DNA of 64,000 nt from Dinghuibacter silviterrae (lineage in GTDB: Bacteria > Bacteroidota > Bacteroidia > Chitinophagales > Chitinophagaceae). The DNA is taken from assembly GCF_004366355.1 (NCBI RefSeq), contig NZ_SODV01000001.1:744001-808000 (forward strand). Direction: 5' to 3'. Positions within the stretch are counted from its first letter, which is position 1. The number at the start of each line of letters is the position of its first letter. Of this stretch, positions 1-8,620 are shown in pieces. Both the position numbers and the translations under genes were made by a program. The notes under the pieces are model-generated. The model searched no databases and was not told the DNA's origin. It saw only the letters and a list, made by a program, of their open reading frames with translations.

Positions 1-507
1 GGGAGAATACACCTTCATCATGAGACTGTCATTGTCCACCTCCAGGATATACTGCCTCAGAAAGCTGTACCCGATGATCCCGTCGATCTGCACCCCGTAC
101 ACCTCGGACAGGATCTCGTAGTCGTTGGTGTGGAAGTCCATGTTGTCCACGGTCAGGCCCGGCAGGTGGAGGGTTTGATGATAGACATACCGGACGGGTT
201 TGATGCCGGCAATGCCTTTGACCGTTTTGTCCGACAAAATGGTTTTCAGGTGGTGCCGTTCCGCTGTCAGCGAATCCAGCGAGATGCCCCCGCTTCCGGT
301 ATCCATAATGAAATTGAGGGTATCCGGGAAGTCGTCGATGGTAGCCCGCACGACCATGATCCCCCCGCTAAACTGCTGGTAGGGAAACCGGGTGATGAAT
401 TTTGCCGGGGGGAATTCATCTTCTGTCCGGGATTGGGCCACGCACGGATCGACTGCAAGTATCGTCAATAGTGAGATGGAGCAACGGAGCAATAGCCTTG
501 GCGACAT
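1..507 (-). CDS. Retropepsin-like aspartic protease, C-terminus cut off by window edge
   Basis: Reading the minus strand from an ATG at 507 gives 169 codons without a stop, running off the window at base 1. Residues 1-24 look like a signal peptide ending near CVAQS, so the product is probably secreted or periplasmic. The catalytic motif is MDTGSGG (Asp69), followed by a mature segment ending GIIGYSFLRQY, which matches the hydrophobic-hydrophobic-G motif that closes a single retropepsin-like lobe. Families of this kind act as dimers or carry a second domain such as PDZ after the protease fold; that part is outside the window. No substrate can be inferred. The gene is divergent from mqnC. Confidence 0.8.
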   Translation of the reverse strand, partial: MSPRLLLRCSISLLTILAVDPCVAQSRTEDEFPPAKFITRFPYQQFSGGIMVVRATIDDFPDTLNFIMDTGSGGISLDSLTAERHHLKTILSDKTVKGIAGIKPVRYVYHQTLHLPGLTVDNMDFHTNDYEILSEVYGVQIDGIIGYSFLRQYILEVDNDSLMMKVYSP

Positions 508-618
508 AGCTCTAAAAGTTACATATTTTTTAACGCCGCTCAAAGGATTATTTCACGAATACCTGACTACCTTCAACGGTTGGCCGAAACACGTACCTTT
601 ACCCCGTAATTACATGCT

Positions 619-1743
619 ATGCAGACAGCCGATTTGTACAAAAAAGCCTTGGACGGAGGCTTCCTCACCATAGACGAAGGCGAATACCTCTTTACACACG
701 CGCCCCTGGCGGAGCTGATGACCGTGGCCGACACCATGCGCCGCGAGCGCGTTCCCCATGGGAAGGTCACCTGGATCATCGACCGCAACATGAACACGAC
801 CAATGTGTGCATCGCCAATTGCAAATTCTGCAATTTCTACCGCGTACCCGGTCATGCGGAGGCATACATCACCGATATCGAGACCTATAAGCGCAAGATC
901 GAAGAAACGTTCCGCTATGGGGGCGAACAGCTCCTGCTCCAGGGCGGACACCACCCCGAACTCGGTCTGTCTTATTATACGGGTCTTTTCCGGGAACTGA
1001 AACAACTGTTTCCCCGGCTCAAGCTCCATACCCTCGGGCCCCCCGAAGTCGCTCACATCGCCAAGCTGGAGAAAATGCACCCCGCCGACGTCCTGAAGGC
1101 GCTGATCGCTGCCGGAATGGACAGCATGCCCGGACCGGGGGCGGAAATCCTGGTGGACCGTGTCCGGAGACTTATCTCCAAGGGCAAGTGCGGGTCCCAG
1201 GAATGGCTTGACATCATGCACGAGGCCCACAAGCTGGGGCTGACCACGACAGCCACGATGATGTTCGGTCATGTGGAAACCGTACGGGAACGCTTCGAGC
1301 ACCTCGTCAAGATCCGCGACGTCCAGGCCCGGAAACCCGAAGGCGCCAAGGGTTTTATCGCTTTTATCCCCTGGACGTTCCAGGATGTAGACACCTTGCT
1401 GGCCAGAATCCGGGGCGTCCACAACCTGACCACGTCCGAAGAATATATCCGCATGATCGCGATGAGCCGCATCATGCTTCCCAACATCAACAATATCCAG
1501 GCAAGCTGGCTGACCGTGGGCAAGGAAACCGCTCAATTGTGCCTGCACGCCGGCGCCAATGACTTTGGCAGCATCATGATCGAAGAGAACGTCGTGAGCG
1601 CCGCGGGGGCTCCGCACCGCTTTACCGCCCGTGGTATCCAGGCGGCCATACGCGAAGCCGGTTTCGAACCCCAGCTCCGGACCCAACAGTACGAAGCCCG
1701 GACCATGCCCGAAGTCATGGAAGAACAGGTGATCAACTACTAG
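619..1743 (+). CDS. mqnC: Cyclic dehypoxanthinyl futalosine synthase MqnC (radical SAM)
   Basis: A 374-residue radical SAM enzyme of the futalosine route to menaquinone. MqnC cyclises dehypoxanthine futalosine to the bicyclic naphthoate precursor. The 4Fe-4S ligands are in CIANCKFC (Cys64, Cys68, Cys71), preceded by WIIDRNMNTTN, a segment typical of MqnC. The length is that of the family. It could be confused with the sister enzyme MqnE, but the DRN-x-N-x-TN lead-in favours MqnC. The next gene starts one base after the stop, so the two are probably co-transcribed. No other mqn gene is in the window. Confidence 0.9.
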   Translation: MQTADLYKKALDGGFLTIDEGEYLFTHAPLAELMTVADTMRRERVPHGKVTWIIDRNMNTTNVCIANCKFCNFYRVPGHAEAYITDIETYKRKIEETFRYGGEQLLLQGGHHPELGLSYYTGLFRELKQLFPRLKLHTLGPPEVAHIAKLEKMHPADVLKALIAAGMDSMPGPGAEILVDRVRRLISKGKCGSQEWLDIMHEAHKLGLTTTATMMFGHVETVRERFEHLVKIRDVQARKPEGAKGFIAFIPWTFQDVDTLLARIRGVHNLTTSEEYIRMIAMSRIMLPNINNIQASWLTVGKETAQLCLHAGANDFGSIMIEENVVSAAGAPHRFTARGIQAAIREAGFEPQLRTQQYEARTMPEVMEEQVINY

Positions 1744-1744
1744 C

Positions 1745-2464
1745 ATGCCCTCTGCATTCCTCACCGCCGAGTGGAGGTGGCTGGCGATGGCCAACTACGC
1801 CGTAGACGCGGAACTTCTTACCCCATACCTGCCCGCGGCCACCGAGCTGGACGTATGGGAAGGGCGTTGCTACCTGAGCCTGGTGGGTTTTCTTTTCCGC
1901 AATACCCGGCTTAAGGGGTTCCGGATTCCTTTTCACAGCGACTTCGAGGAGGTCAACCTCCGGACGTATGTCCGCTACCGTGCCCCGGACGGATCGTGGA
2001 GAAGGGGCGTCGTTTTCCTGAGTGAAATCGTACCGCTGCCCACGCTGGCGTTTGTCGCCAACCAGGCCTACCAGGAGCACTACCGGAGCATGCCCATGCG
2101 CCATGACGTCCACCAGACCGACGAGGCCCTTACCGTACAATATGAATGGAAAAGCAATACCTGGAATTCCTTTTGCCTTGTGACCGACCTCGATAGCCGT
2201 GAACAGGACCCCTCCGGTCTGGACGCCTTTATCACCGAACATTATTTTGGCTATACCCGGATGGACGGCCGCCGGACCGGCGAATACCGGGTGGAACACC
2301 CCACCTGGAAGATTCATGCCGTCCAGGGTTTCGAAATTAAAGTAGACTTCTCGGACCTGTACGGTCCTTCTTTTGCTTTCCTCGAAGGCCGCACACCGGA
2401 TTCTCTCCTCCTGGCGGAGGGCTCGGGCATCAGCGTCGGGCCGAAAAGAGTCATCAAGGCCTAA
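1745..2464 (+). CDS. YqjF family protein (DUF2071)
   Basis: A 239-residue protein of the DUF2071/YqjF family. The N-terminus (FLTAEWRWLAMANYAVD, then LLTPYLPAATELD) is the usual opening of the family, which supports the ATG at 1745 over an internal ATG. Function is unknown; the fold is thought to resemble acetoacetate decarboxylase-like barrels. It starts one base after the mqnC stop, so it is probably in the same transcript, but nothing in the sequence links it to menaquinone. Its 3' end overlaps the convergent glucosidase gene by four bases. Confidence 0.8.
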   Translation: MPSAFLTAEWRWLAMANYAVDAELLTPYLPAATELDVWEGRCYLSLVGFLFRNTRLKGFRIPFHSDFEEVNLRTYVRYRAPDGSWRRGVVFLSEIVPLPTLAFVANQAYQEHYRSMPMRHDVHQTDEALTVQYEWKSNTWNSFCLVTDLDSREQDPSGLDAFITEHYFGYTRMDGRRTGEYRVEHPTWKIHAVQGFEIKVDFSDLYGPSFAFLEGRTPDSLLLAEGSGISVGPKRVIKA

Positions 2465-3822
2465 GCCGGTGTCAGGAAGTCCCGGAACCAATACCCGGAA
2501 TCCTTGATGGTGCGCAGTTGGGTCTCATGATCCACGTAGACGAGGCCGAAACGGGCCTTATACCCCTCCGACCATTCGAAATTATCCGTCAGCGTCCACA
2601 CGAAATAACCCGTGACATTGACGCCCTCCTGGCGTACCTTCTGGACCGCCCCCAGGTATTCCTTGAAAAAGGCAACCCTTGCCTCGTCCTTTACCCTGCC
2701 CCCCACGACCGTGTCCTTAAAGGCCGCCCCGTTTTCGGTGACCATGATTTCCTTTACCCCGCCGTATTTCCAGAAACGCCTCAGGATGGCGGCCAGACCG
2801 TCCCCATTGATCTCCCATCCCATCGCCGTCCGGGGGACCCTGCGGTAATACGGTTTAACCTCGGACGCCTGGACCAGGGGGATCAGGCGATTGAAGCGAA
2901 CCACCACCGGGAAATAATTTTGCAACCCGATAAAGTCGAAGTGAAAGGGCATGCGCTCCGTATATTTCCAGGACTTGTTGTATAACTCCAGGCGTTCGAT
3001 GAGCCGGAACGATTCCGAGGGATAGCCCTTTCCCAGGGCCGGTTCCACAAAAAGCCGGTTGAGCAGCACGTCCACCCGTCCCGCGGCCTGGACGTCTTCC
3101 TGCCGGTCCGAATAGGGGATCACTTCCGAACAGGAAAAGGTCGTTCCGATCCGTGCGCCCGGTACCAGGTCCCGGAGGATCCGTCCCCCATGAGACTGCG
3201 CCAGGACGGCGTTGTGTACCGCGGGGAAAAAGTTGTCCAGCCCCGAAAGACCCGGCGCATGCCGGCCCAGCATATAGCCCAGGGCGGTAAAAGCGGCCGG
3301 TTCGTTCAGCACGATCCAATTCTTCACCTTTGACCCAAACTCTTCGGCGCAAAGGGTCGTGAAGCGCTCAAACCACCGCATCATTTTAAAGCTCGTCCAT
3401 CCCCCCTCCTTTTGCAAGGCCAGGGGAAGATCCCAATGGTAAATGGTCAGAAACGGCTCCAGTCCCAGCCGGAGACACTCGTCGATCACGTCGTGGTAAT
3501 ATCGAACCCCCTCTTTGTTGACCCGTCCGGTCCCGTCAGGAAGCACCCTTGACCACGAAACGGAAAACCGGAAGCTATTAAAGCCAAGGGCCTTTGTCAG
3601 GAGCAGGTCTTCCTTATAGCGATGGTAAAAGTCACAGGCGACAAAGGGTTTGGCACCCCCGCGGATGGTTCCTTTCCGGCGTGAATACGTGTCCCAGATG
3701 GAAAGCCCCCTTCCGCCCTCCGTATAAGCGCCTTCGTTCTGGGCGGCGGCGATGGCCACACCCCAGGCGAAATCATTTCCAAAAGCCTTTGCCGTCAAGG
3801 GCTTCAGCGAATCATTCCCCAT
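2461..3822 (-). CDS. Glycoside hydrolase family 1 beta-glucosidase
   Basis: A 453-residue GH1 enzyme that retains the anomeric configuration. The acid/base Glu is in NEP (Glu174) and the nucleophile Glu is in TENG (Glu363). The N-terminal GVAIAAAQNEGA replaces the usual ATA-x-Q-x-EG pattern, and HWDLP (around 129-133) is standard. There is no signal peptide, so it probably acts in the cytoplasm on imported oligosaccharides such as cellobiose. Length is normal for the family. Substrate preference (glucoside, galactoside or other) cannot be read from the sequence. No transporter or SusCD pair is adjacent. Confidence 0.93.
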   Translation of the reverse strand: MGNDSLKPLTAKAFGNDFAWGVAIAAAQNEGAYTEGGRGLSIWDTYSRRKGTIRGGAKPFVACDFYHRYKEDLLLTKALGFNSFRFSVSWSRVLPDGTGRVNKEGVRYYHDVIDECLRLGLEPFLTIYHWDLPLALQKEGGWTSFKMMRWFERFTTLCAEEFGSKVKNWIVLNEPAAFTALGYMLGRHAPGLSGLDNFFPAVHNAVLAQSHGGRILRDLVPGARIGTTFSCSEVIPYSDRQEDVQAAGRVDVLLNRLFVEPALGKGYPSESFRLIERLELYNKSWKYTERMPFHFDFIGLQNYFPVVVRFNRLIPLVQASEVKPYYRRVPRTAMGWEINGDGLAAILRRFWKYGGVKEIMVTENGAAFKDTVVGGRVKDEARVAFFKEYLGAVQKVRQEGVNVTGYFVWTLTDNFEWSEGYKARFGLVYVDHETQLRTIKDSGYWFRDFLTPA

Positions 3823-3880
3823 GACAGCAAAACTGCGGAATGCACCCGATCCAAGCTGACGGTAGGTATTAAGAATTGGT

Positions 3881-3888
3881 TATTTTTG
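3881..3888 (+). promoter_or_regulatory. Bacteroidota -7 box (TATTTTTG) for the secreted protein gene
   Basis: TATTTTTG fits the Bacteroidota -7 consensus TAnnTTTG and lies 20 bases before the ATG at 3909. No convincing -33 TTTG was found at the expected 19-20 base spacing, so support rests on the -7 box and position alone. Confidence 0.4.
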
Positions 3889-3908
3889 CCCAACAAATAC
3901 TTCTATTC

Positions 3909-4391
3909 ATGAAGACACTTCTTTTGGCGGCCGGCCTGCTCTTCGCTACCGGCGCGGCCCAGGCGCAGATTAGTTTTTCGGTCAATATCGGGATGCAACC
4001 ATCCTGGGGACCGACAGGGTATGACCATGTCGAGTATTACTATCTACCCGACATCCAGTGCTATTACTACGTACCCTCCCACCAGTTCATCTACCTCAAC
4101 GCAGATCGCCACTGGATGTTTTCCAATGAGCTGCCTCCCCGCTACCGCGGCTATGACCTTTTCCATAGCTACAAAGTGGTCATGAACGAGCCCCAACCCT
4201 ACATGCACTTTGACGAGCACCGGCGGATGTACGACCAATACCGCGGCGATCCCCATGGACAGACCTTTATCCGCGACAACCACGAAGACCGTTACCAAAA
4301 CCACTGGCATGACCAGCAGGAAGCCGACGAGGAATGGCGCCATGATGGGCACCATGACAACGGGCACCACTACGGTCAGGATAAACACTAA
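3909..4391 (+). CDS. Secreted Tyr/His-rich protein of unknown function
   Basis: A 160-residue protein starting MKTLLLAAGLLFATGAAQAQ, a clear signal peptide with cleavage after AQA. The ATG at 3909 is preferred to one 33 bases upstream because it gives a standard signal peptide. The mature protein is rich in Tyr, His and Asp, with the cluster YYYLPDIQCYYYVPS near the N-terminus and a His/Asp-rich tail (HHDNGHHYGQDKH) that could bind metal. I do not recognise a named family, although short secreted proteins with a YYYxPDxxxYY pattern are common in Chitinophagaceae. It converges with the anti-sigma gene. Confidence 0.7.
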   Translation: MKTLLLAAGLLFATGAAQAQISFSVNIGMQPSWGPTGYDHVEYYYLPDIQCYYYVPSHQFIYLNADRHWMFSNELPPRYRGYDLFHSYKVVMNEPQPYMHFDEHRRMYDQYRGDPHGQTFIRDNHEDRYQNHWHDQQEADEEWRHDGHHDNGHHYGQDKH

Positions 4392-4407
4392 AATTCAGGA
4401 ATGACGC

Positions 4408-5220
4408 CTACAGCTTGGCCATCATGCAAAGGTTGCTGAGCGTAGGCGTCTTACTTCCGCCCTTTGGCTCGACGGTCACGGCAAAGGCCTGGGCACCGGG
4501 CACGTCTTTCTGAAAGCCTACGCTCACGGTATTGTCCTTATAATCGAACACACCCGCGTCCACCGGCTGTCCGTTGTACAAGGCCCAAAGCTGGTATTGC
4601 TGATCCGGGCTCAGCGCCGGGAGGTGCGCGTCGGCCAGCATGAGTTTTTTGGTCGCGGGATTCCAGTAAAGAAGCATGTAGTTATCCTGGGCCGTGATCT
4701 TGCTGCCGGCCACCGCCGTCAGTTCCACACGCCTGGTCAGGATATTGCGCATGAGGGTGAACTGTTCCTGCATCTTGCCCACGTGATCCTCATATTGCGC
4801 CTTTTCCGCCGACATGCTTTGCTCGTCGGCGCGCAGGGCCGCCATTTCCCGGGAAAGATTGTTGTCCCGGAGCGCCAGCCACACCGACAAACCGGTGGTC
4901 AGGATAAGGCCGGCCACGGCGGCGGCAATGCCGAGACGGTTGATGCGCCGGATGGGTCCGGTTTGAGGTGGGTGAACGTGTATGCGGTCAAAAATGTATC
5001 CCAGCTGTGAATCCTTCTCGCGCTCCGTCATATTGAACTCCACCGGGCTCAGGAAGTCCAGCATAGCCCGCTCGATCTTTTCGATCTCGGTGGCGATCTC
5101 CGGATATTCCAGGGCGGAAGCGGCCACATCCCCCATCTCTCTTTCGGAGAGGGTACCGGCCACATACAGCTCCAGCTTTCCTGACGATATGAGTTCTTGT
5201 ACGTTCATTTCATTGGTCAT
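4408..5220 (-). CDS. Anti-sigma factor, RskA-like (anti-sigma-K type)
   Basis: A 270-residue inner-membrane regulator. Residues 1-90 form a cytoplasmic anti-sigma domain that lacks the His/Cys zinc motif. A single membrane segment spans about 96-117, then a coiled-coil-like stretch (about 120-165) leads into an RskA C-terminal domain, recognisable by YQLWALYNGQPVDAGVF and QAFAVTVEPKGG. Its ATG overlaps the sigma factor stop (ATGA), so the two are translationally coupled and almost certainly partners. In related systems, proteolysis of such a factor releases the sigma factor; the inducing signal here is unknown. Confidence 0.85.
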   Translation of the reverse strand: MTNEMNVQELISSGKLELYVAGTLSEREMGDVAASALEYPEIATEIEKIERAMLDFLSPVEFNMTEREKDSQLGYIFDRIHVHPPQTGPIRRINRLGIAAAVAGLILTTGLSVWLALRDNNLSREMAALRADEQSMSAEKAQYEDHVGKMQEQFTLMRNILTRRVELTAVAGSKITAQDNYMLLYWNPATKKLMLADAHLPALSPDQQYQLWALYNGQPVDAGVFDYKDNTVSVGFQKDVPGAQAFAVTVEPKGGSKTPTLSNLCMMAKL

Positions 5221-5765
5221 AAATACTGGTAACGCTTCCTCAGCTCGATGATCGCATTTCTCAACCGCGTCTTGACCGTGCCCACCGGCAGGTTCAAAAT
5301 CTCTGCGGCTTCGGCGTGCGAATACCCCAGCATGTACACCACGTCTACCACCTCCCGGTGGTTGGGCTCCAGGTCCTCCAGCATCTTTCGGACACCGATG
5401 AGCTCGGGCGTGGGTTGCACACTTCTACTGTCTCCCGAATCCGGAGACGCGTCAAGAGATTGGTTTCTGCTATGATTTTTGAAGTCTTTCGACCTCGTCC
5501 GATCGATAGCAACGTTACGACAGATGTTCATCATCCAGGTAAACAGCGTCCCTTTCGTGGCGTCATAGCTATCTATGTTGTGCCAGATCTTCACCATGGC
5601 GTCCTGCAAAATGTCTTTTGCAAGCTCTGTATCGTCACGAACGATCTGTTTGATGATGGATATGAAAGCATTTGAATAATTCCTGTACAATGTGGCAAAA
5701 GCCTGTTCGTCCCTGGCCTTAAGCCGGGTCATTAACTCTTGCTGAAATGTTAACGCTTGTTCCAA
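5217..5765 (-). CDS. ECF-type RNA polymerase sigma factor
   Basis: A 182-residue sigma-70 family factor with only regions 2 and 4. Region 2 holds DILQDAMVKIWHN and the -10 binding segment FTWMMNICRNVAIDRTR. Region 4 holds the helix-turn-helix HAEAAEILNLPVGTVKTRL near the C-terminus. It resembles SigK-like ECF factors, which fits the RskA-type partner encoded by the overlapping next gene. The only start at the natural N-terminus is TTG at 5765; a later in-frame ATG would remove part of region 2. Its targets are unknown. Confidence 0.88.
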   Translation of the reverse strand: MEQALTFQQELMTRLKARDEQAFATLYRNYSNAFISIIKQIVRDDTELAKDILQDAMVKIWHNIDSYDATKGTLFTWMMNICRNVAIDRTRSKDFKNHSRNQSLDASPDSGDSRSVQPTPELIGVRKMLEDLEPNHREVVDVVYMLGYSHAEAAEILNLPVGTVKTRLRNAIIELRKRYQYL

Positions 5766-5868
5766 ACGTTTATTAGCGCGGAGTTTAGATTGCCGTTCAA
5801 CAATATTATTTACGAAAATAGACTTCCGGTGGTTTCCGTCAAACTTATTTTACTGGTTTTGTCCCGGA

Positions 5869-5894
5869 AAAAGACCGTAAAAATCCGGTCTTTT
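5869..5894. other. Perfect 9-bp hairpin upstream of the ECF sigma gene
   Basis: AAAAGACCG (5869-5877) is complementary to CGGTCTTTT (5886-5894) with an 8-base loop. It sits in the 273-base gap between the ECF sigma gene and a small plus-strand ORF. The terminal T and A runs make it look like a weak bidirectional terminator, but no gene ends here, so an operator or leader structure is equally possible. The rest of this gap is AT-rich and shows nothing else clear. Confidence 0.35.
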
Positions 5895-6038
5895 CAAGCA
5901 CTTAGACTACGGGAAACCCTCGATTATGCCCGGTTACCCACGTGTGCCCCAAAAATGTTTATAAAAAGATTTTTGGATACGATTTTTTTTCTATATTCAC
6001 CTCGAAATCCGTTTTTACCCTTTCAAAATCCAATTAAA

Positions 6039-6170
6039 ATGAAAACTAACGTCCCCGCCGCTAACGGCCAGACTTCGAGAATGCTCAAGATGGTGTGGAA
6101 GAAATTCCTTGAGCAATTTGAATCCCCTTCGACCCGCAACTACCGCCGGTTGAAGGAATTTCTAGGATGA
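6039..6170 (+). CDS. Possible 43-residue basic small protein
   Basis: An ATG at 6039 preceded by an A-rich stretch (CAATTAAA) opens 43 codons encoding a Lys/Arg-rich peptide ending NYRRLKEFLG. It contains a probable amphipathic helix (MLKMVWKKFLEQFE). The longer reading frame upstream has the composition of non-coding AT-rich DNA, so only this part is proposed. The 3' end overlaps the argH 3' end by nine bases on the opposite strand. I do not recognise a family. It could be a true small protein or a chance ORF. Confidence 0.42.
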   Translation: MKTNVPAANGQTSRMLKMVWKKFLEQFESPSTRNYRRLKEFLG

Positions 6171-7508
6171 ACTTTCCCCCAACAAACTATTTTCAGCAGC
6201 GCCAACGCGCGCGAATGGGAAGCTGTGCATGACCTGTTCCATCATGGATCGAATGGCGTCATTGCACAGGTTCCCTATGCTGCCTTCGTGCGTATGCCGC
6301 ACTTCTCCATCGAATCCAAAATGACCGGCCTCTATATCCCGGCCGACCTGGCGGTACGCGTCCCTGAAAGGAACCCCCTCTGACACCAGCCGGTTTACCA
6401 CCTCCACGCTAAACAGGTACTTGTATTTCTCGTCCTTCAGGATATCCTTTTTGATCGAAACATTCCTCAACATCAGTTGCGCCATCCGCAGGCATTCCGT
6501 CAGCGTCCGGAAAGCAGGGAACAGGTGCTCCTTCAGGAGTTGCAGGTCCCGGTGATACCCCGAAGGCAGGTTCGTCGTCATCATCATCACTTCCCCCGGC
6601 AGCGCCTTGATGCGGTTACAATGCGAGCGGATCAGTTCGAAAACGTCCGGGTTTTTCTTGTGCGGCATAATGCTCGACCCCGTCGTCAGTTCGGCAGGAA
6701 AACTAATAAAATCGAAATTCTGGTTCAGGTACAGACAAGCGTCCATGGACAACCGCCCGAGTGTTTCCGCGACCCCGGCCAGGGCCATGGCCACGATGCG
6801 TTCCACTTTGCCCCGCCCCATCTGCGCGTAGACGACGTTGTAATTCAGGTCGTCAAAACCCAGCAGTTGGGTCGTCATCGTCCGATTGATGGGAAAGGAC
6901 GAACCATACCCCGCCGCCGAACCCAGCGGGTTCTTGTTCACCACGGTATACGCCGCCCGGAGCTGTACGGCGTCATCCACCAGGCTCTCCGCATAGGCGC
7001 CAAACCACAGCCCGAATGACGAGGGCATCGCGAGCTGGAGGTGTGTATATCCAGGAAAAAGATATTCTTTATACGCCTCGCTTTTCTCCTGGAGCAGGTC
7101 GAAGAATTCCCGGACCTCTGCCATCAGTTTTGTCAGTTCCGCTCTCAGGAAAAGCTTTACATCCACCAGCACCTGGTCGTTACGGCTCCGTGCGCTATGG
7201 ATCTTTTTCCCCGCGTCCCCGAGCATCCGGGTCAACATCAGCTCCACCTGGGAATGAATGTCTTCCACCCCCTCCTCCAGGACAAACCCGGGTTCACTCA
7301 CCAACGCGAAGATCTCACGGAGTTTTTGCACCAGCACGCCCACCTCTTTGTCTTCCAGGAGCCCCACGCTGCCCAGCATCGTGACATGCGCGATCGAACC
7401 CAAGACGTCAAACGGCGCCAGCAGGAGGTCCAGCTCCCGGTCTTTGCCTACTGTAAAGGTTTCCACCTCTTTGAGGGAAACTTTATCTTTTTGCCAAAGT
7501 TTTTCCAT
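6162..7508 (-). CDS. argH: Argininosuccinate lyase
   Basis: A 448-residue lyase that splits argininosuccinate into arginine and fumarate, the final step of arginine synthesis. The fumarase/ArgH superfamily signature GSSIMPHKKNP is present, with HSARSRNDQ near residue 110 as the substrate loop and TGSS just before the signature. The ATG at 7508 leaves a two-base gap from the upstream deacetylase gene; a TTG two codons earlier would overlap it. It is the last gene of the eight-gene arg operon. Confidence 0.95.
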   Translation of the reverse strand: MEKLWQKDKVSLKEVETFTVGKDRELDLLLAPFDVLGSIAHVTMLGSVGLLEDKEVGVLVQKLREIFALVSEPGFVLEEGVEDIHSQVELMLTRMLGDAGKKIHSARSRNDQVLVDVKLFLRAELTKLMAEVREFFDLLQEKSEAYKEYLFPGYTHLQLAMPSSFGLWFGAYAESLVDDAVQLRAAYTVVNKNPLGSAAGYGSSFPINRTMTTQLLGFDDLNYNVVYAQMGRGKVERIVAMALAGVAETLGRLSMDACLYLNQNFDFISFPAELTTGSSIMPHKKNPDVFELIRSHCNRIKALPGEVMMMTTNLPSGYHRDLQLLKEHLFPAFRTLTECLRMAQLMLRNVSIKKDILKDEKYKYLFSVEVVNRLVSEGVPFRDAYRQVGRDIEAGHFGFDGEVRHTHEGSIGNLCNDAIRSMMEQVMHSFPFARVGAAENSLLGESSS

Positions 7509-7510
7509 AA

Positions 7511-8578
7511 TCAATGTTTTTGCACCACGCGCTCCAGCATGGCGATATACCCCTCCAATCCCTCCTTTATCTCTGCGAGGTGAATGTATTCATCCGCCGT
7601 ATGGCTTCGCGCACTGTCCCCCGGTCCGCACTTCAACGCCGGAAACGGCATCAGCGCCTTGTCGGAGCTGGTTGGCGACCCGTAAGGCGAGCGTCCCAGC
7701 GCCAGCCCCGCCAGCACGAGCGGGTGGCGGTCGTCGATCCGCGTCGCCCGCATCCGCATCGACCGGGGCACCACTTCCGAGGCGACGTGTGCCCGGATAA
7801 TGTCCAGCACTTCCTCGTGCGTATAGGCATCCGTCACCCGGACGTCCACGGTAAACCGGCAAACGGCGGGCACGACATTGTGGGCTTTGTTTTCCGTTTC
7901 GATGACGGTAACGCTCATCTTTACGGGGCCCAGCCAGGCCGACTCTTTTTCAAACCGGTACTTCCGGAACCATTGGATGTCGTCGAGTGCCTTGTACAAC
8001 GCGTTTTCCCCCTCTTCCCGGGCCGCGTGACCCGCCCTTCCGTGGGCCACCCCGTCGAGTACCATCAACCCCTTTTCCGCTACCGCCAGGTTCATTTTCG
8101 TAGGCTCCCCCACGATTCCCGCTTCGATCGGCGGCAGCATCGGCAGCAAAGCCTCCACCCCGTTACGTCCCGAAATCTCTTCTTCCGCAGTAATCGCTAC
8201 CGCGAGGTTATGCTTCAGGCCGCCGCGCTCGTAAAAGTGCAAAAAGGCGCCTACCAGAGACACCAGGCAGCCCCCCGCATCGTTGCTCCCCAGACCGTAC
8301 AGGCGCCCGTCCTCTACGGCGGGGTCAAACGGGTCCCGGGTATATTGCGGATTGGGTTTGACCGTATCGTGGTGCGAATTCAACAGGAGCGTAGGCCTGG
8401 CCGGATCGAAGTGCCGGTTGACGGCCCATACGTTGTTCAGGTAACGGTTCACCGGGACACCCTTTGAACGCAGAAAATTTTCCAGTATGGTCGCCGTCCC
8501 GTCCTCTTCCCTGCTAAGCGAAGGCGTCCGGATCAGGGACTTCAATAACTCCACGCAATCTTCGTATAAGTGCGGCAT
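7511..8578 (-). CDS. argE: M20 family N-acyl-ornithine/citrulline deacylase (ArgE-like)
   Basis: A 355-residue M20 metallopeptidase. Zinc ligands and the catalytic Glu appear in SHHDTV (about 88-93), GLGSNDAGG (about 115), the catalytic pair in TAEEE (about 150) and VGEPT (about 176). In this operon the carbamoyltransferase acts on an N-acylated ornithine, so this enzyme most likely removes the acyl group from N-acylcitrulline rather than from N-acylornithine. Whether the acyl group is acetyl or succinyl is undecided. DapE-like activity is the main alternative, but the gene order argues against it. Confidence 0.85.
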   Translation of the reverse strand: MPHLYEDCVELLKSLIRTPSLSREEDGTATILENFLRSKGVPVNRYLNNVWAVNRHFDPARPTLLLNSHHDTVKPNPQYTRDPFDPAVEDGRLYGLGSNDAGGCLVSLVGAFLHFYERGGLKHNLAVAITAEEEISGRNGVEALLPMLPPIEAGIVGEPTKMNLAVAEKGLMVLDGVAHGRAGHAAREEGENALYKALDDIQWFRKYRFEKESAWLGPVKMSVTVIETENKAHNVVPAVCRFTVDVRVTDAYTHEEVLDIIRAHVASEVVPRSMRMRATRIDDRHPLVLAGLALGRSPYGSPTSSDKALMPFPALKCGPGDSARSHTADEYIHLAEIKEGLEGYIAMLERVVQKH

Positions 8579-8620
8579 TAGCTCATCTTTTGTGTTGCGG
8601 CGACGCGCCGCCGCCGGCGC

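Noticed and set aside
610-1794. A 394-codon minus-strand open frame over mqnC
   Set aside because: Antisense shadow created by GC-rich codon use in mqnC; MqnC motifs on the plus strand are decisive.
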